From assembly GCA_009746045.1 (NCBI GenBank), contig RPFO01000156.1:2778452-2842451 (forward strand): 64,000 nt of DNA, read 5' to 3'. A program made the position numbers and the translations under genes. Shown one piece after another: positions 41,201-49,484 of this stretch (position 1 is the first letter of the stretch; each line of letters opens with the position of its first letter). Under the pieces are notes generated by a model. It ran no database searches. It worked only from the letters and a program-made list of their open reading frames with translations, and was not told where the DNA came from. The DNA comes from Mesostigma viride. Taxonomy: Eukaryota; Streptophyta; Mesostigmatophyceae; Mesostigmatales; Mesostigmataceae.

Positions 41201-42974
41201 ACACTTGCTAAGTGTCCATCCCGATTCCCCGGTGGATGAAGATAAGATGACTTGACAATGCGTTTGGTAATGCTTCGTAGACATGCGCGTCCCCCGCATC
41301 CGGTGGCATTTCTGTTTCTTTCGTTCCCAGCTGACGCGTCTTCCTATTCCCCATGGATTCGGCACTCCCTCGTTGCCGCCACCGCAGGAGAAGCAAAACG
41401 AGAGCCTTATTGAGAAGCTGTGCCTGCGCTTCCCGCTCTCCACAGGTGCGTAGGCTCACGAATACTGGATGTGGGCCCGAGGTGTAAACCTGTTTCTAGC
41501 CCATGCCAGCCATGGCCCTGAGCACAGGAACCTGGAGGGGTGGAGGGTGCTTGCTGATATAATCAGGCCAGAGCGTGTGGCAATGTTTCTGGATTGATTT
41601 AGCAGCAAAGTTGACTGAGTCAGTAAAGTCAAAGCCACAGCGTAGAGTCTGGCTGGGTGTAAACCTTGGTTGACTCGGCAACTTGACGGCCTTCTTATGA
41701 GTTCAATCCAAGGGATGCCTTCTGCATGGCCTCATCCAAGACCTTCCTCGCGTCTGCATTTTTCCTGCTCCCTCTGGTATATTTTTGTGCTTCCGGCTGT
41801 CCATTCGGTCATCTCGCTGTTGATCCAGTCTTGACAAAGTGCCCCAGCCCACAGGTTGTTGGTGTAGCCGCTTGTGACAGAGTGTGGGGCAGACCTGCTT
41901 GAGGCTTTATGCCCATGTCGGGACACAGACTCAACCCCGAGTCGTCTGGTTGATTCTGTCGCCTCTTCATTACCCCCCACGCGCGCAGAGCCCACCCAGT
42001 GGCGCCACATCGCCTACTGCATCGCGTCGCTGGGCTTCACTGACAAGGGCCTCAAGAAAGCCTCGGAGATGTTCAAGACCTACCGCGAGGCGCTCGTGGA
42101 CCCGCAGGTGTGCGCCTCGCTACTGGCGTATGCAGCCAAGGGCAAGAAGTTTGCCAAGCCGGACGTGGTCGCGCTTGCAAAGGAGTTCGAGGACAAGGTG
42201 GAGGAGTGCCACCAGGAGCGGCTCGAGGAGCAGCGCGCTGTGGACAATGCTGGCGGCGCCACGAATGGTGCCTCTGCCGCCACCACCCGCACTCGATCCA
42301 CCCACGCCGAGGATGGCCCTGGTCTCAATGCCGGCATTGGCGAGAATGATGCTAGCATTCATGGCGACGGCCAGGATGATGGCGATGGTGGGGAGGGGGT
42401 CGGGTCGGGTCCCAAGGACAGAGCGGTGGCCAAGTCCCGTCGCCCTCGGCATGCTGGTGGTGACAACGCCAGTGGCAACGAGAACGAGGACGAGGAGGAG
42501 GACGAGGAGTCCGCATACACAACGGCAGTCAAGCTGGAAAAGAAAGGGGCGTCTACTCAGGTTCCCGCTCCTGTCGCCGCCACCAAGGCCAGGGGAGGCA
42601 ACGGGGCCCCGGCGGCTGGCAAGGCCAGCACAGCGGCGGCGGCGGCAAAGAAGGCACCCGCAAAGAAGGCCCCAGCACGGAGGAAGGCGGTGATCTCTTC
42701 GGGGGAGAGCGAGGAGGAGAGCGAGGAATCGGGTGCGTCCGAGGAGGATGACAAGTCGGACGAGGAGGATGAGGAAGAGGAGGTGAAGCCTATGCCCAAG
42801 GCCAAGGCATCAAGCGGTCGCAAGGCCGCAGTGGAGAAGAAGCGGGGGGCAAGGGCCAAGGAGAACGAAGAGGAGGGCGGGTCTGAGGAGGAAGAGGAGG
42901 AGATGCCACGGGGGAAAGCCAAGGTGGTGCCGGCCGCGAAGAATGCCAAGGGGACTTCCGGTAATGCGAGGTGA
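30054..42974 (+). CDS. CAPD2: condensin complex subunit 1 (CAP-D2/YCS4-type)
   Basis: A HEAT-repeat subunit of condensin, which compacts chromosomes in mitosis. Exons read from GT-AG sites and phase: 30054-30207, 30319-30400, 30504-30861, 31125-31288, 32432-33833, 34111-34302, 35086-36411, 37573-37776, 38611-38678, 39492-39714, 40174-40273, 40842-40960, 41388-41445 and 41989-42974. Together they keep one frame (1,811 residues). Three optional microexons (36962-36997, 37242-37290, 37451-37482) add 39. Family motifs across junctions include VFDLCENDVLCIAEQEVFDQ, a split LLLLES segment, DPVLRASAMLALCKLM, FRFPNLLEPWT, VRKTCLMVLTHLIL, NSPIYNLLPDMIS, FLIGFIKK and WRHIAYCIASLGFT. These order as the N-terminal domain, HEAT array, Cnd1 core and acidic/lysine-alanine-rich tail. 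It exceeds the usual ~1,400 residues through low-complexity inserts in exons 5, 7 and 17. Its introns are loaded with decayed copies of exon edges. Confidence 0.88.
31395..31485 (+). repeat. decayed copy of condensin exon 4 tail and donor
   Basis: The sequence cgcaggcgcccgaggacgcc and what follows repeats the end of exon 4 and the first ~45 bases of the intron (31248-31345). Differences are few, but the donor gt is changed to gc (aaagtgag to aaagcggg). The copy keeps the coding words but cannot splice the same way. Confidence 0.8.
31500..32431. other. rest of condensin intron 4
   Basis: No gene recognised. Contains a second short duplication (gcggttgggtagt-like), a (CA)n run at 32245-32283 followed by GC alternation, and a run of about 18 G near 32298-32316. 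Confidence 0.5.
34303..34560 (+). repeat. ladder of copies of condensin exon 6 tail
   Basis: Exon 6 ends tcgtcccacctcaagtccgc plus cacg|gtac. The intron then repeats decayed versions: caagtcctcccacttaagac, aaagtccaccatggtaggtc, aagtcctcccactaagaagt, gagtcctcccacttgatt followed by cctgccacggtaggtc, aaggccgccgacgcaggtc and gaagtccgcc. Spacing is about 40-55 bp. Confidence 0.7.
34835..35045. repeat. 12-bp minisatellite CACTCCACCCCA
   Basis: About 16 nearly perfect 12-bp units directly upstream of condensin exon 7, with single variants (cctca, cgca, attcc). The frame is open and continuous with exon 7, so intron retention would add a Pro/His/Ser/Thr repeat, but the acceptor ccccccag at 35085 and homology both start the exon at 35086. 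Confidence 0.9.
36437..36930. mobile_element. 494-bp TA-flanked inverted-repeat element, copy 1
   Basis: Terminal inverted repeats of about 37 bp (CCGTAGTGGCTCAAATCACA and onward) flank a non-coding interior, and TA dinucleotides sit at both borders. This is consistent with a non-autonomous Tc1/mariner-type element (MITE). It is inserted in condensin intron 7, 25 bp after the donor. Copy 2 (44680-45173) has the same length and nearly the same interior. The two copies differ at three positions in the terminal repeats, and each difference is present in both ends. Confidence 0.85.
36962..37482 (+). repeat. echoes of condensin exon 7 tail and exon 11 head (possible microexons)
   Basis: 36962-36997 resembles the end of exon 7 (gaaggggggagc.gcc) and is followed near 37045 by acttgggtcgtgt, which also follows the exon 7 donor. 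37254-37290 and 37451-37482 resemble the first bases of the exon beginning at 37573 (gcggccgcc..., aaggagccc). All three have splice-like borders and add 36 and 81 bases in phase, so they could be real microexons or decayed copies. Confidence 0.45.
37860..38100 (+). repeat. echoes of the exon ending at 37776
   Basis: The exon end and donor region gccatcatggacaag|gtggg recurs as gatgaacaaggtgggtgggt, accatcatggacgaggtgcg, actggatggacacagtgggt and ccataaccaggtgggtgaa, spaced roughly 30-110 bp. Other intron words (gccttcaagc) recur between them. Confidence 0.65.
38165..38410. repeat. 23-bp tandem repeat in condensin intron
   Basis: About 10-11 units of gctgcaaggttggtcatgag plus atg, with variants (ttagtcatgag, gagacg). 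Confidence 0.85.
39760..40135 (+). repeat. echoes of condensin exons 13 (tail) and 14 (head)
   Basis: 39765-39826 (cttctggtgctcgcgcacct, then catcctcagcaaactgataag|gtgcc) copies the end of the exon at 39492-39714. 39986-40020 (tgtcaagagttgcatcagca, then agatggtgctgt) and 40079-40128 (atggctacacatcatggatg, then agatggagctgctg) copy the start of the exon at 40174 (gtcaagggctacatcagcga, then gatggcgctgtg). Confidence 0.7.
40285..40540 (+). repeat. echoes of condensin exon 14 tail and donor
   Basis: The junction gcgcagagga|gtgagtagga recurs as ggccgaggagtgaggagcat (twice), cggcgcagagaagcgagt and cgcacagaggagtgagagc, with ggagcatgggcgtggtggtg between units. Confidence 0.6.
41020..41070 (+). repeat. 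echo of condensin exon 15 tail
   Basis: The word gtggacttcctcatcggctt followed by tttcaagacagc repeats the exon end atggacttcctcatcggctt, catcaagaag (40930-40960). Confidence 0.75.
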
Positions 42975-43737
42975 GGTGGCGAGAGGGCAGCGGTCAAGGG
43001 TTGCCAGCGGGTAGGATTTTAGGGTTGATGGTTGATGACGGAGAGAGTGGTGAGCAGGGGGCTTGGTTCTGCGAGTATACGCGAGATAAGACTGCTACTG
43101 AGATCGGGATACTAGTCTAGGAAGATGTTTGATATTGGAAGGTCATGGTAATAGGTTCCTTGCCAAGTGGACTATCTTTACCTGCTGCCATTCCTGATAC
43201 CATGGATGTCGACTTTTGCTGCATTTCTTCCCTTTGATTGGTGTGCTGTGTGGATGACCTGCAGACGGCGACCCCTTGTAGAGACACAATGACCTGGAGC
43301 AACGCTGGTTCACGAATACTAAAGTGAATACAAGCTAAGGGGCCCAGTGGATTTAGTCCTCGGGTTCCAATGTTACTGACCCCTTACAAGGCCAGTTCCA
43401 TATCTCCCAGAAAGGGAGTTGCTTCCTGTGATGTGACGTTGCCACAATACTGGCCCAGGCATGGGGCTGCGATGTTAGGAAAAGTCAACCATGGTTGGCA
43501 GCTGCTATGGATGTACACGTGCTTCCTTTGTGCATAATCATAATTGTTAACTCAAGTTAACCGCAGCCTGCTTTGGAGTTTATTTCCACTTTTGTTGGCT
43601 ATAATGGTCCCACTCATGTTGTATCCACTCAAAGCAAGATACCCAGAAAGCTGGGGCAATCCCACAAATGTGCACTTCATGCCCACAAATGTGCACTTCA
43701 TGCCAGATAATTTGTACCATACATAGAACCGCTTTAT

Positions 43738-44650
43738 GCAGATGATACCACCCTCATCGAGCGCCCCGAGCACATTTCAGACCTGGCTGGACTGTCTCCA
43801 GGGGCTTGGAGTCGCGAGCGGTGGGGTTGGAGATTAGTGTCAAAACTGAGGCGATGTTGATTGGGGCTACCAGTTGCCCGCCACTGCCGCGGCTGCTAGA
43901 CGGGACGGAGCTCCCGTTCCGTGATCGCTTCAAACTGCTGGGAAGCATGCTCCCTGACACCGCCGACGATGTGGACACCCGCATGGGCCTGGCCTGGGCC
44001 AGGCTTTGTTCGCTCAACACCTAGTGGCACTCGATGGATCGACCCGGGCGATCGGACCGCAAGCGCGTGCTCTTCAAGGTCCTGGTCCTCACGGTGCTCA
44101 TGCACCTACGGCGCCGAGGCGCATGGACGCTCACGGACAAGCTGGTCACCCGGCTGAGCGGCACGGTTTACAGGATGCTCCGACAGGTCCTGAATGTAGG
44201 GTTTTCCACACATGGGTCGTTAGAGTCTTTGCATAATGGTATGCCCCGTATTACCGATGACATTAGTCAGCATAGGATAGCATTTGTAGGACCTCTCGCT
44301 CGAACCAGCTAGTCAGGTAGCTCACCGCCCTCGGTTTGGCCGGCCCCCAGCGGCTTGGCCAGCCAGAGCGGCATATATCCTGACCTGGCCTGGCCCTGCC
44401 CAAGGACAAAACCAGATCGATGGGTTGGTATAGACCTGCTATCTATGAACAATACAGATCAGTTCCGAGTGCTGGCGGACCTCGTGGTCCCAGCCAAGTT
44501 GGAACACCGCATTAATTTCCTTCCTCTCTCTTGCTTGGACTGCTATGCAGGACTTACGAAGCGGTGGCAGACCATTGTCGAGGCCCACACACCAGCCCCT
44601 GCGGGCAAGCCCCCCCCCCCCCCCGCTGGAGGAAGGGACCGGCTTTGCTG
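43738..44650 (+). mobile_element. LINE ORF2 C-terminal fragment
   Basis: Encodes, with frame breaks, YADDTTLIERPEHIS (RT catalytic block, 43740), a palm/thumb segment (AVGLEISVKTEAMLIGAT), KRVLFKVLVLTVLMHLR, a C-terminal segment (NGMPRITDDISQHRIAFVG) and the terminal KRWQTIVEAHTPAPAGKPP block, then a poly-C run at 44609. It belongs to the same subfamily as 5940-6208. 5'-truncated and inactive. Confidence 0.65.
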
Positions 44651-44679
44651 AGTAGAGTAGCTAGGATTTTTGTAGATTA

Positions 44680-45173
44680 CCGTAGTGGCTCAAAACCCTT
44701 TGCGAATTAATATTTTTTCGAGGGTTTTTCTGCATGGTTTTGACACTTTGCGGGGAAAGTTCAGCACGTGTTAGGTAAACTTCGAGCCCGGGAGCTTGTT
44801 TATATTAGGGCACCTAGTTCAGTGTCTGACTTGGATTCTAACCTATCAAGTACATTAATTACCCACCAAGCGCAGTTCCTATCTGACAAATAAGTGAGTA
44901 CCAGTATGACATAAGGCCCTAATCAGTGCTGATAGGGCCCCTAATCAGTGCTACACTGCTACTTGAACGGGTTCTCAATCTGGCGCAACGCGGCGCGGCG
45001 CGGCGAGCGCGGCGCTCCCCTTCATCTAGCTGCGCCGCGGCCTGCAGCCAGAAACAGGTGTAGCGGCGCTGCCCGGTTTTCATACTTTACGGGGTAAATT
45101 GGAGCATTATTTTAGCACTTTTCGGGGGGTCATTCGAAAATATTAATTCGCAAAGGGTTTTGAGCCACTACGG
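44680..45173. mobile_element. 494-bp TA-flanked inverted-repeat element, copy 2
   Basis: Same length and interior as copy 1. Terminal repeats begin CCGTAGTGGCTCAAAACCCT at both ends and TA borders are present. It lies just downstream of a LINE 3' end. Confidence 0.85.
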
Positions 45174-45469
45174 TAGTTTAGCGTTCAGTTAGCTAGTTAG
45201 GACTTAGGTAGGTTTCGCGGCTTCGCTCAACCCCATCCACCAGCAAGGGAATATTCATACATGCTACACGATCTTCCCACGGAGTCATGCTATAATTTAA
45301 TGCAATTTAATCGAATTGAAGGTTCCGCAGTTTGCGAAAATCTCACCATATTTGGATGCGCTGGCAAATATAAGTACTATGGCTTGGGTGTTGCAGACTC
45401 AACTGTAGCAGCTCAGAATAAAAGCCGTTGAGAACAATAATATTCATAATAACTGTACAATATCAAAGA

Positions 45470-45835
45470 TACAACCAGCGCAGGCCAGAAATCTGGAAGA
45501 ATCCGGACCATGGTACCTAGCTCGAGCCTGCTGTCATCTTATCGAGTCCTTATGGATTATGGAAATGGATGGAGGTGGATATGTGTAGCCGTGAACATTG
45601 CAGAAATTACGGCTGGCTGACGTTTATCGAGCCCTACACGGTTTAGCTAGAAACAAACTCGCGTTATCAGGGCTATTGTTCCTAGCGGCCACGAGTGTCC
45701 TGTTGTAAGCTCCACTACTGCGATATGATCGCTGTCCCGCCATCAAGGAATCACCCTCAATAGAAGTAAGCAGTACCCCATTGTACACGAGGAATATTGA
45801 GCTGTTTAAGGAAACGAACCGCCGGCAAAGCTGAC
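45470..45835. repeat. interspersed repeat, ccagcgcaggccag family, longer copy
   Basis: Starts acaaccagcgcaggccagaa. It matches 53795-54135 intermittently along about 330 bp (for example atccggaccatggta, gaaattacggctggctgacg versus gaaattatggctggcttacg, and tgcgat.gatcgct.tccc.ccat). No open frame is shared. Confidence 0.6.
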
Positions 45836-46990
45836 GGTTCTCCGGTCCGGCAACATTGCGGCCTTCTGACGCTGATTCGAATTTCAATCAATCCCACTCA
45901 CGATTATTACCGCATCCCCGGCCCCGGACCCTTGCTCTGCTCCGTCATTGGTTGGCCTCACACGTCCTGCAAACTGGAACGATGAACTGTCGGCCGGCCA
46001 TGCTCAAGTTGCTTACTATTGGGCTTGACAACTTGGATGCATGAGCGCGTGGACTAAATACCCGAACAACGTTTCAGGCAATATCAATGTGCGGCGTTTT
46101 AGCCCTCGACGTGCAGCAAGACCCGGGTAATTCCCTCTCGGCCGACAGTCAAAAACTGGCCTGTGAGATTGTTCCTGCGTCTCTGTTTCGAAACGCCGAT
46201 TCCTACTGCTGGTCTGTGAAGGGGACAGCGTGGTTCCCGCATTTTGGCAACCTCACGGATTTTGCCATTTGCCGAAGTCACTTGGCCTGCCCCACAGCCA
46301 GACACTGACAGCCCCCCTTCACCCAGCTTCAACCCCTTCACTAGCTTTAGAGGCTCAAGGCAAGTCACGTGACGTCCAGCAAGGCAGAAACTTTCGTGGC
46401 GCGGCCCGCTGCGGGGAACCGGTTCTGAGCTGCTCTGGGCTTTCCAACACGCTATGTACTTACGTTTGTCCGTACACTAAAATCCGTGCTGGACGCCAGA
46501 ATGTAATGCCCCCCCAAAACGACAGCAACATGCAAGCGGCTTAAGATTATTAGCGATGGCATGGCGGTAGGGCGAGTCCCGTACTACAGACGCGCGTTCG
46601 ATGAATGCATGCCTTGGCAAATAATTTGGGATGCTGAATTTACTTGGCACCTCACGAGTTCATCTACAATATAACGTGGAGGCACAGGGAAATTGTACTC
46701 TATATGTATTTCCTACGTTTAGGAAGGCGGGGCTGGCCAAGACGGCCGTTGCATTCTGAGTGACATTTCTGGTCAAAGTAACGAGAAATGCAACCCTTTC
46801 GCTGCGGTCGTCCCGTGTGGCAAGATTGGAAACAGGAAATGCCTTCCTGCAGCAAATTTGCCCCTAGGGTGGAGTTTATATTGTAGATAAAACAATTTGG
46901 AGTGAAGGACAAAGAATCCCCGTATTGCTAGCAGGCCCTCTCTAGATCGGCAAAAGAACTTGTTGGGCGAGTTCTTCCACCCTACGCTTC
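45836..46990. other. spacer upstream of LRR gene, no gene recognised
   Basis: Short open frames on both strands without recognisable composition. The last few hundred bases should include the LRR gene promoter, but no motif is convincing. Confidence 0.4.
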
Positions 46991-47002
46991 CGATTCTAGA
47001 GC

Positions 47003-49306
47003 ATGGCCTCCACGCCTTGGTCTCCTGTGACTGATGCGCCTACATCATCCGCAACGCCAACCACGATAGAAGACCCTGTGTCCGTCACGCTGCAAGAGCT
47101 GGCGTCGACTCCAGGCATCGACGCGACGCTGATGAGTTTTCTGCCACTGACCGAGCGGCTGCGACTGCGCGGGCTATGCCGTTCCTTCCGACACGCTGTG
47201 GACGCCTCTCTGGCCATTCTGCACGAGATCTCGGGAGATGACGTGGAAGCCTTACAACGACACTGGGCCAGCATCAGCGTAACGAAATTGGGGGGCGCCA
47301 GCAGCAGCGCCAGCCGTGACGATGCGGACGCCAGCAGCGCCGCGCCCATGTGCTGGCTTCTCTCCCGCTGCCCCAACCTGCGTTCCCTGAGCACGCTCAC
47401 GCGCGAGCAGGCCCCGCTTCCCTGGCTCGAGAAGGACACGCCCAGGGGCCCCTGGCAGGCGCCCGGGGTGAATGCGCTCCTGTCCGCGCTGGCCTCCCGC
47501 TGCCGCCACCTGTCTTCCCTCGACCTTGAGCTCAGCGTGGCGGTGACCGACGATGGGGTTATTGCTCTGGCCCGAGGCTGCCCCCACCTGTCCCGCCTCA
47601 ACCTCACTTGCTGCTACAACGTCACCGACGCTGCCATACGCGCAGTCGCGGCAGGCTGTCCCGGGCTGACTCAGCTCGTCCTGCTGGGCTGCGAGGGGAT
47701 CACGGACGCCAGCATCACCCACGTGGTCCGTGACTGCCCCCGGCTGACCCTGCTGGACGTGGCCTACTGCCGGGGCGTCACCGACGCCAGCGTAAGCCTG
47801 CTGGGCGACCATTGTGGGTCCCTGGAGCATCTCAACCTGTTTGGCTGCGAGGGCATCACGGACGCCAGCATGATCCGGGTCGGGGCTGGGTGCCCGGGGC
47901 TGACTCAGCTCGTCCTGGCCGACAACGCGGGGATCACCGATGCCGGCCTACGCGCGGTCCTGGCGGGCAATGGCCGGGGCACCCTGGCCCACCTGAACGT
48001 GATGGGCTGCGGCGGGGTGTCAGATGCCAGCCTGTTCGCGCTCGCGGCCTCGTCCTGTGCGCCCTGGTTGCGCCACCTGGACGCGCAGAGGACCGGCGTG
48101 ACGGACGCGGGCTTGAGGGCGGTGGTTGCGGCGTGCCCTCGCTTGGCTACGCTAGTGGTGTGGGACCATGCGAGTGTGGCCGAGGAGCCGATGGTGTTTG
48201 TGCCGGGGGGCGGGCCTGTGGTGGAAGCTGCGCACTCAGCGGACTCAGAAACGAGTTCTGGTGTCTCGAGTCCTCACTCGGGGCGGCGGCTGTCAGCTGC
48301 TCAGATAGGGGGTCCTTTGCACTCGTCAGGGTATGCTGATGTTGGCCAGCGCCAGCACGCGAACACGTCGTCGCACGGCAGCCACCCCGGACGGGAGGTA
48401 GGGAGTGAAAGTCGTCTCGCAGAGATAGGGAGCCGTCGGGGGAAAGCTTCGAGCACCGGTAGGGGGTATGACGAAGCGGGGGGTGATGTCTACATGAGCA
48501 ACGTGCTGGCGCTGGAGTCGCTCGACATGTCGTCCTGCTTCAGCGTCACCAACGAGACGCTGACGTCCATCGCCGCCACCTGCCCGCGGCTCCGCGAGCT
48601 GCGACTCGCCCGCTGCAAAGTGGTCACCGACGCCAGCATTATCGCCATTGCCGAGCACTGCCCGTTGCTCGAGGTACTGGGAGTGGCCGAGTGCGAGGAC
48701 GTGTCGGACGCAAGTGTCATCATCGTGGCCGAGCGGTGCCGGTCGTTCAAGGCGCTCGATGCGGCGTGCTGCGGGCGGGTGACGGACGAGAGTGTCTCCG
48801 TGCTGGCGCGGCGCCGGTCAGGGACTCTGCGCAAGCTAAGCGTGTCTGAGTGCCCCGGCGTGACCGACGCCGGCGTGCGGGAGATCGCGGACAGGTGTCG
48901 GCAGCTCAGGCAGCTCAACGTGAGCGGGTGCACGGGGGTGACGGATGCCAGCGTTTGCGCCGTGGGCCGCGGCTGTGGTCGGCTGCAGCAGTTGTTCGTG
49001 GCGGGGTGTGGTGGGGTGACGGACCTGGGGGTGGCGGCGCTGGCGGAGGGATGTCCTTTTCTGCAGCATTTGATCGTGTCGGGGTGCCCCGGGGTGACGG
49101 ATGAAGGAATGGGCGCGGTTGCGAGCGGTTGTGGGGGGTTGCAGCTGTTGGACGTGGCCGAGTGTGGCGGGGTCACGCTGGAGGGGATACGGTTGGTTGG
49201 GAAGGCGTGCAAGCAGCTGCATTATCTGTATGCGGAGGAGTGCGTGGGGATGAGCGAGGGTGTGCTGCGGTCGCTGGTGGCACCCAACTGCTTTGTGTTT
49301 GTCTAG
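47003..49306 (+). CDS. F-box/LRR-like protein (AMN1/FBXL-type)
   Basis: A 767-residue intronless frame. The N-terminus (about residues 35-75: DATLMSFLPLTERLRLRGLC then RSFRHAVD) has F-box-like spacing. From about residue 165 come cysteine-containing leucine-rich repeats of about 26 residues, with the pattern C-P-x-L-x-x-L-x-L-x-x-C-x-x-[IV]-T-D-A-[SG] (for example CPGLTQLVLLGCEGITDAS). About nine lie before residue 395 and about ten after residue 495. Such proteins act as substrate receptors of SCF ubiquitin ligases or, like AMN1, as related regulators; the target is unknown. The two LRR blocks are separated by about 100 residues of Ser/Gly/His-rich low complexity (residues ~398-497), probably a surface loop or linker. 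The start at 47003 is the first ATG of the frame. There is no sign of decay. Confidence 0.85.
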   Translation: MASTPWSPVTDAPTSSATPTTIEDPVSVTLQELASTPGIDATLMSFLPLTERLRLRGLCRSFRHAVDASLAILHEISGDDVEALQRHWASISVTKLGGASSSASRDDADASSAAPMCWLLSRCPNLRSLSTLTREQAPLPWLEKDTPRGPWQAPGVNALLSALASRCRHLSSLDLELSVAVTDDGVIALARGCPHLSRLNLTCCYNVTDAAIRAVAAGCPGLTQLVLLGCEGITDASITHVVRDCPRLTLLDVAYCRGVTDASVSLLGDHCGSLEHLNLFGCEGITDASMIRVGAGCPGLTQLVLADNAGITDAGLRAVLAGNGRGTLAHLNVMGCGGVSDASLFALAASSCAPWLRHLDAQRTGVTDAGLRAVVAACPRLATLVVWDHASVAEEPMVFVPGGGPVVEAAHSADSETSSGVSSPHSGRRLSAAQIGGPLHSSGYADVGQRQHANTSSHGSHPGREVGSESRLAEIGSRRGKASSTGRGYDEAGGDVYMSNVLALESLDMSSCFSVTNETLTSIAATCPRLRELRLARCKVVTDASIIAIAEHCPLLEVLGVAECEDVSDASVIIVAERCRSFKALDAACCGRVTDESVSVLARRRSGTLRKLSVSECPGVTDAGVREIADRCRQLRQLNVSGCTGVTDASVCAVGRGCGRLQQLFVAGCGGVTDLGVAALAEGCPFLQHLIVSGCPGVTDEGMGAVASGCGGLQLLDVAECGGVTLEGIRLVGKACKQLHYLYAEECVGMSEGVLRSLVAPNCFVFV

Positions 49307-49484
49307 GCAAGTCATTGGAATGATTAAACTGCCATTCCAGGCAAAGCTGTTCCTGATCTCGCATTTAAATTATGTGCACTGCTTAAAAATGAATTCAAGA
49401 GGATTTCATGCACACTCCATAGGCTACGCCTCTTGATCAGGCGACTTCGAAAAATTGGGGCGAAGAATTCATTTTTTCATTCAT

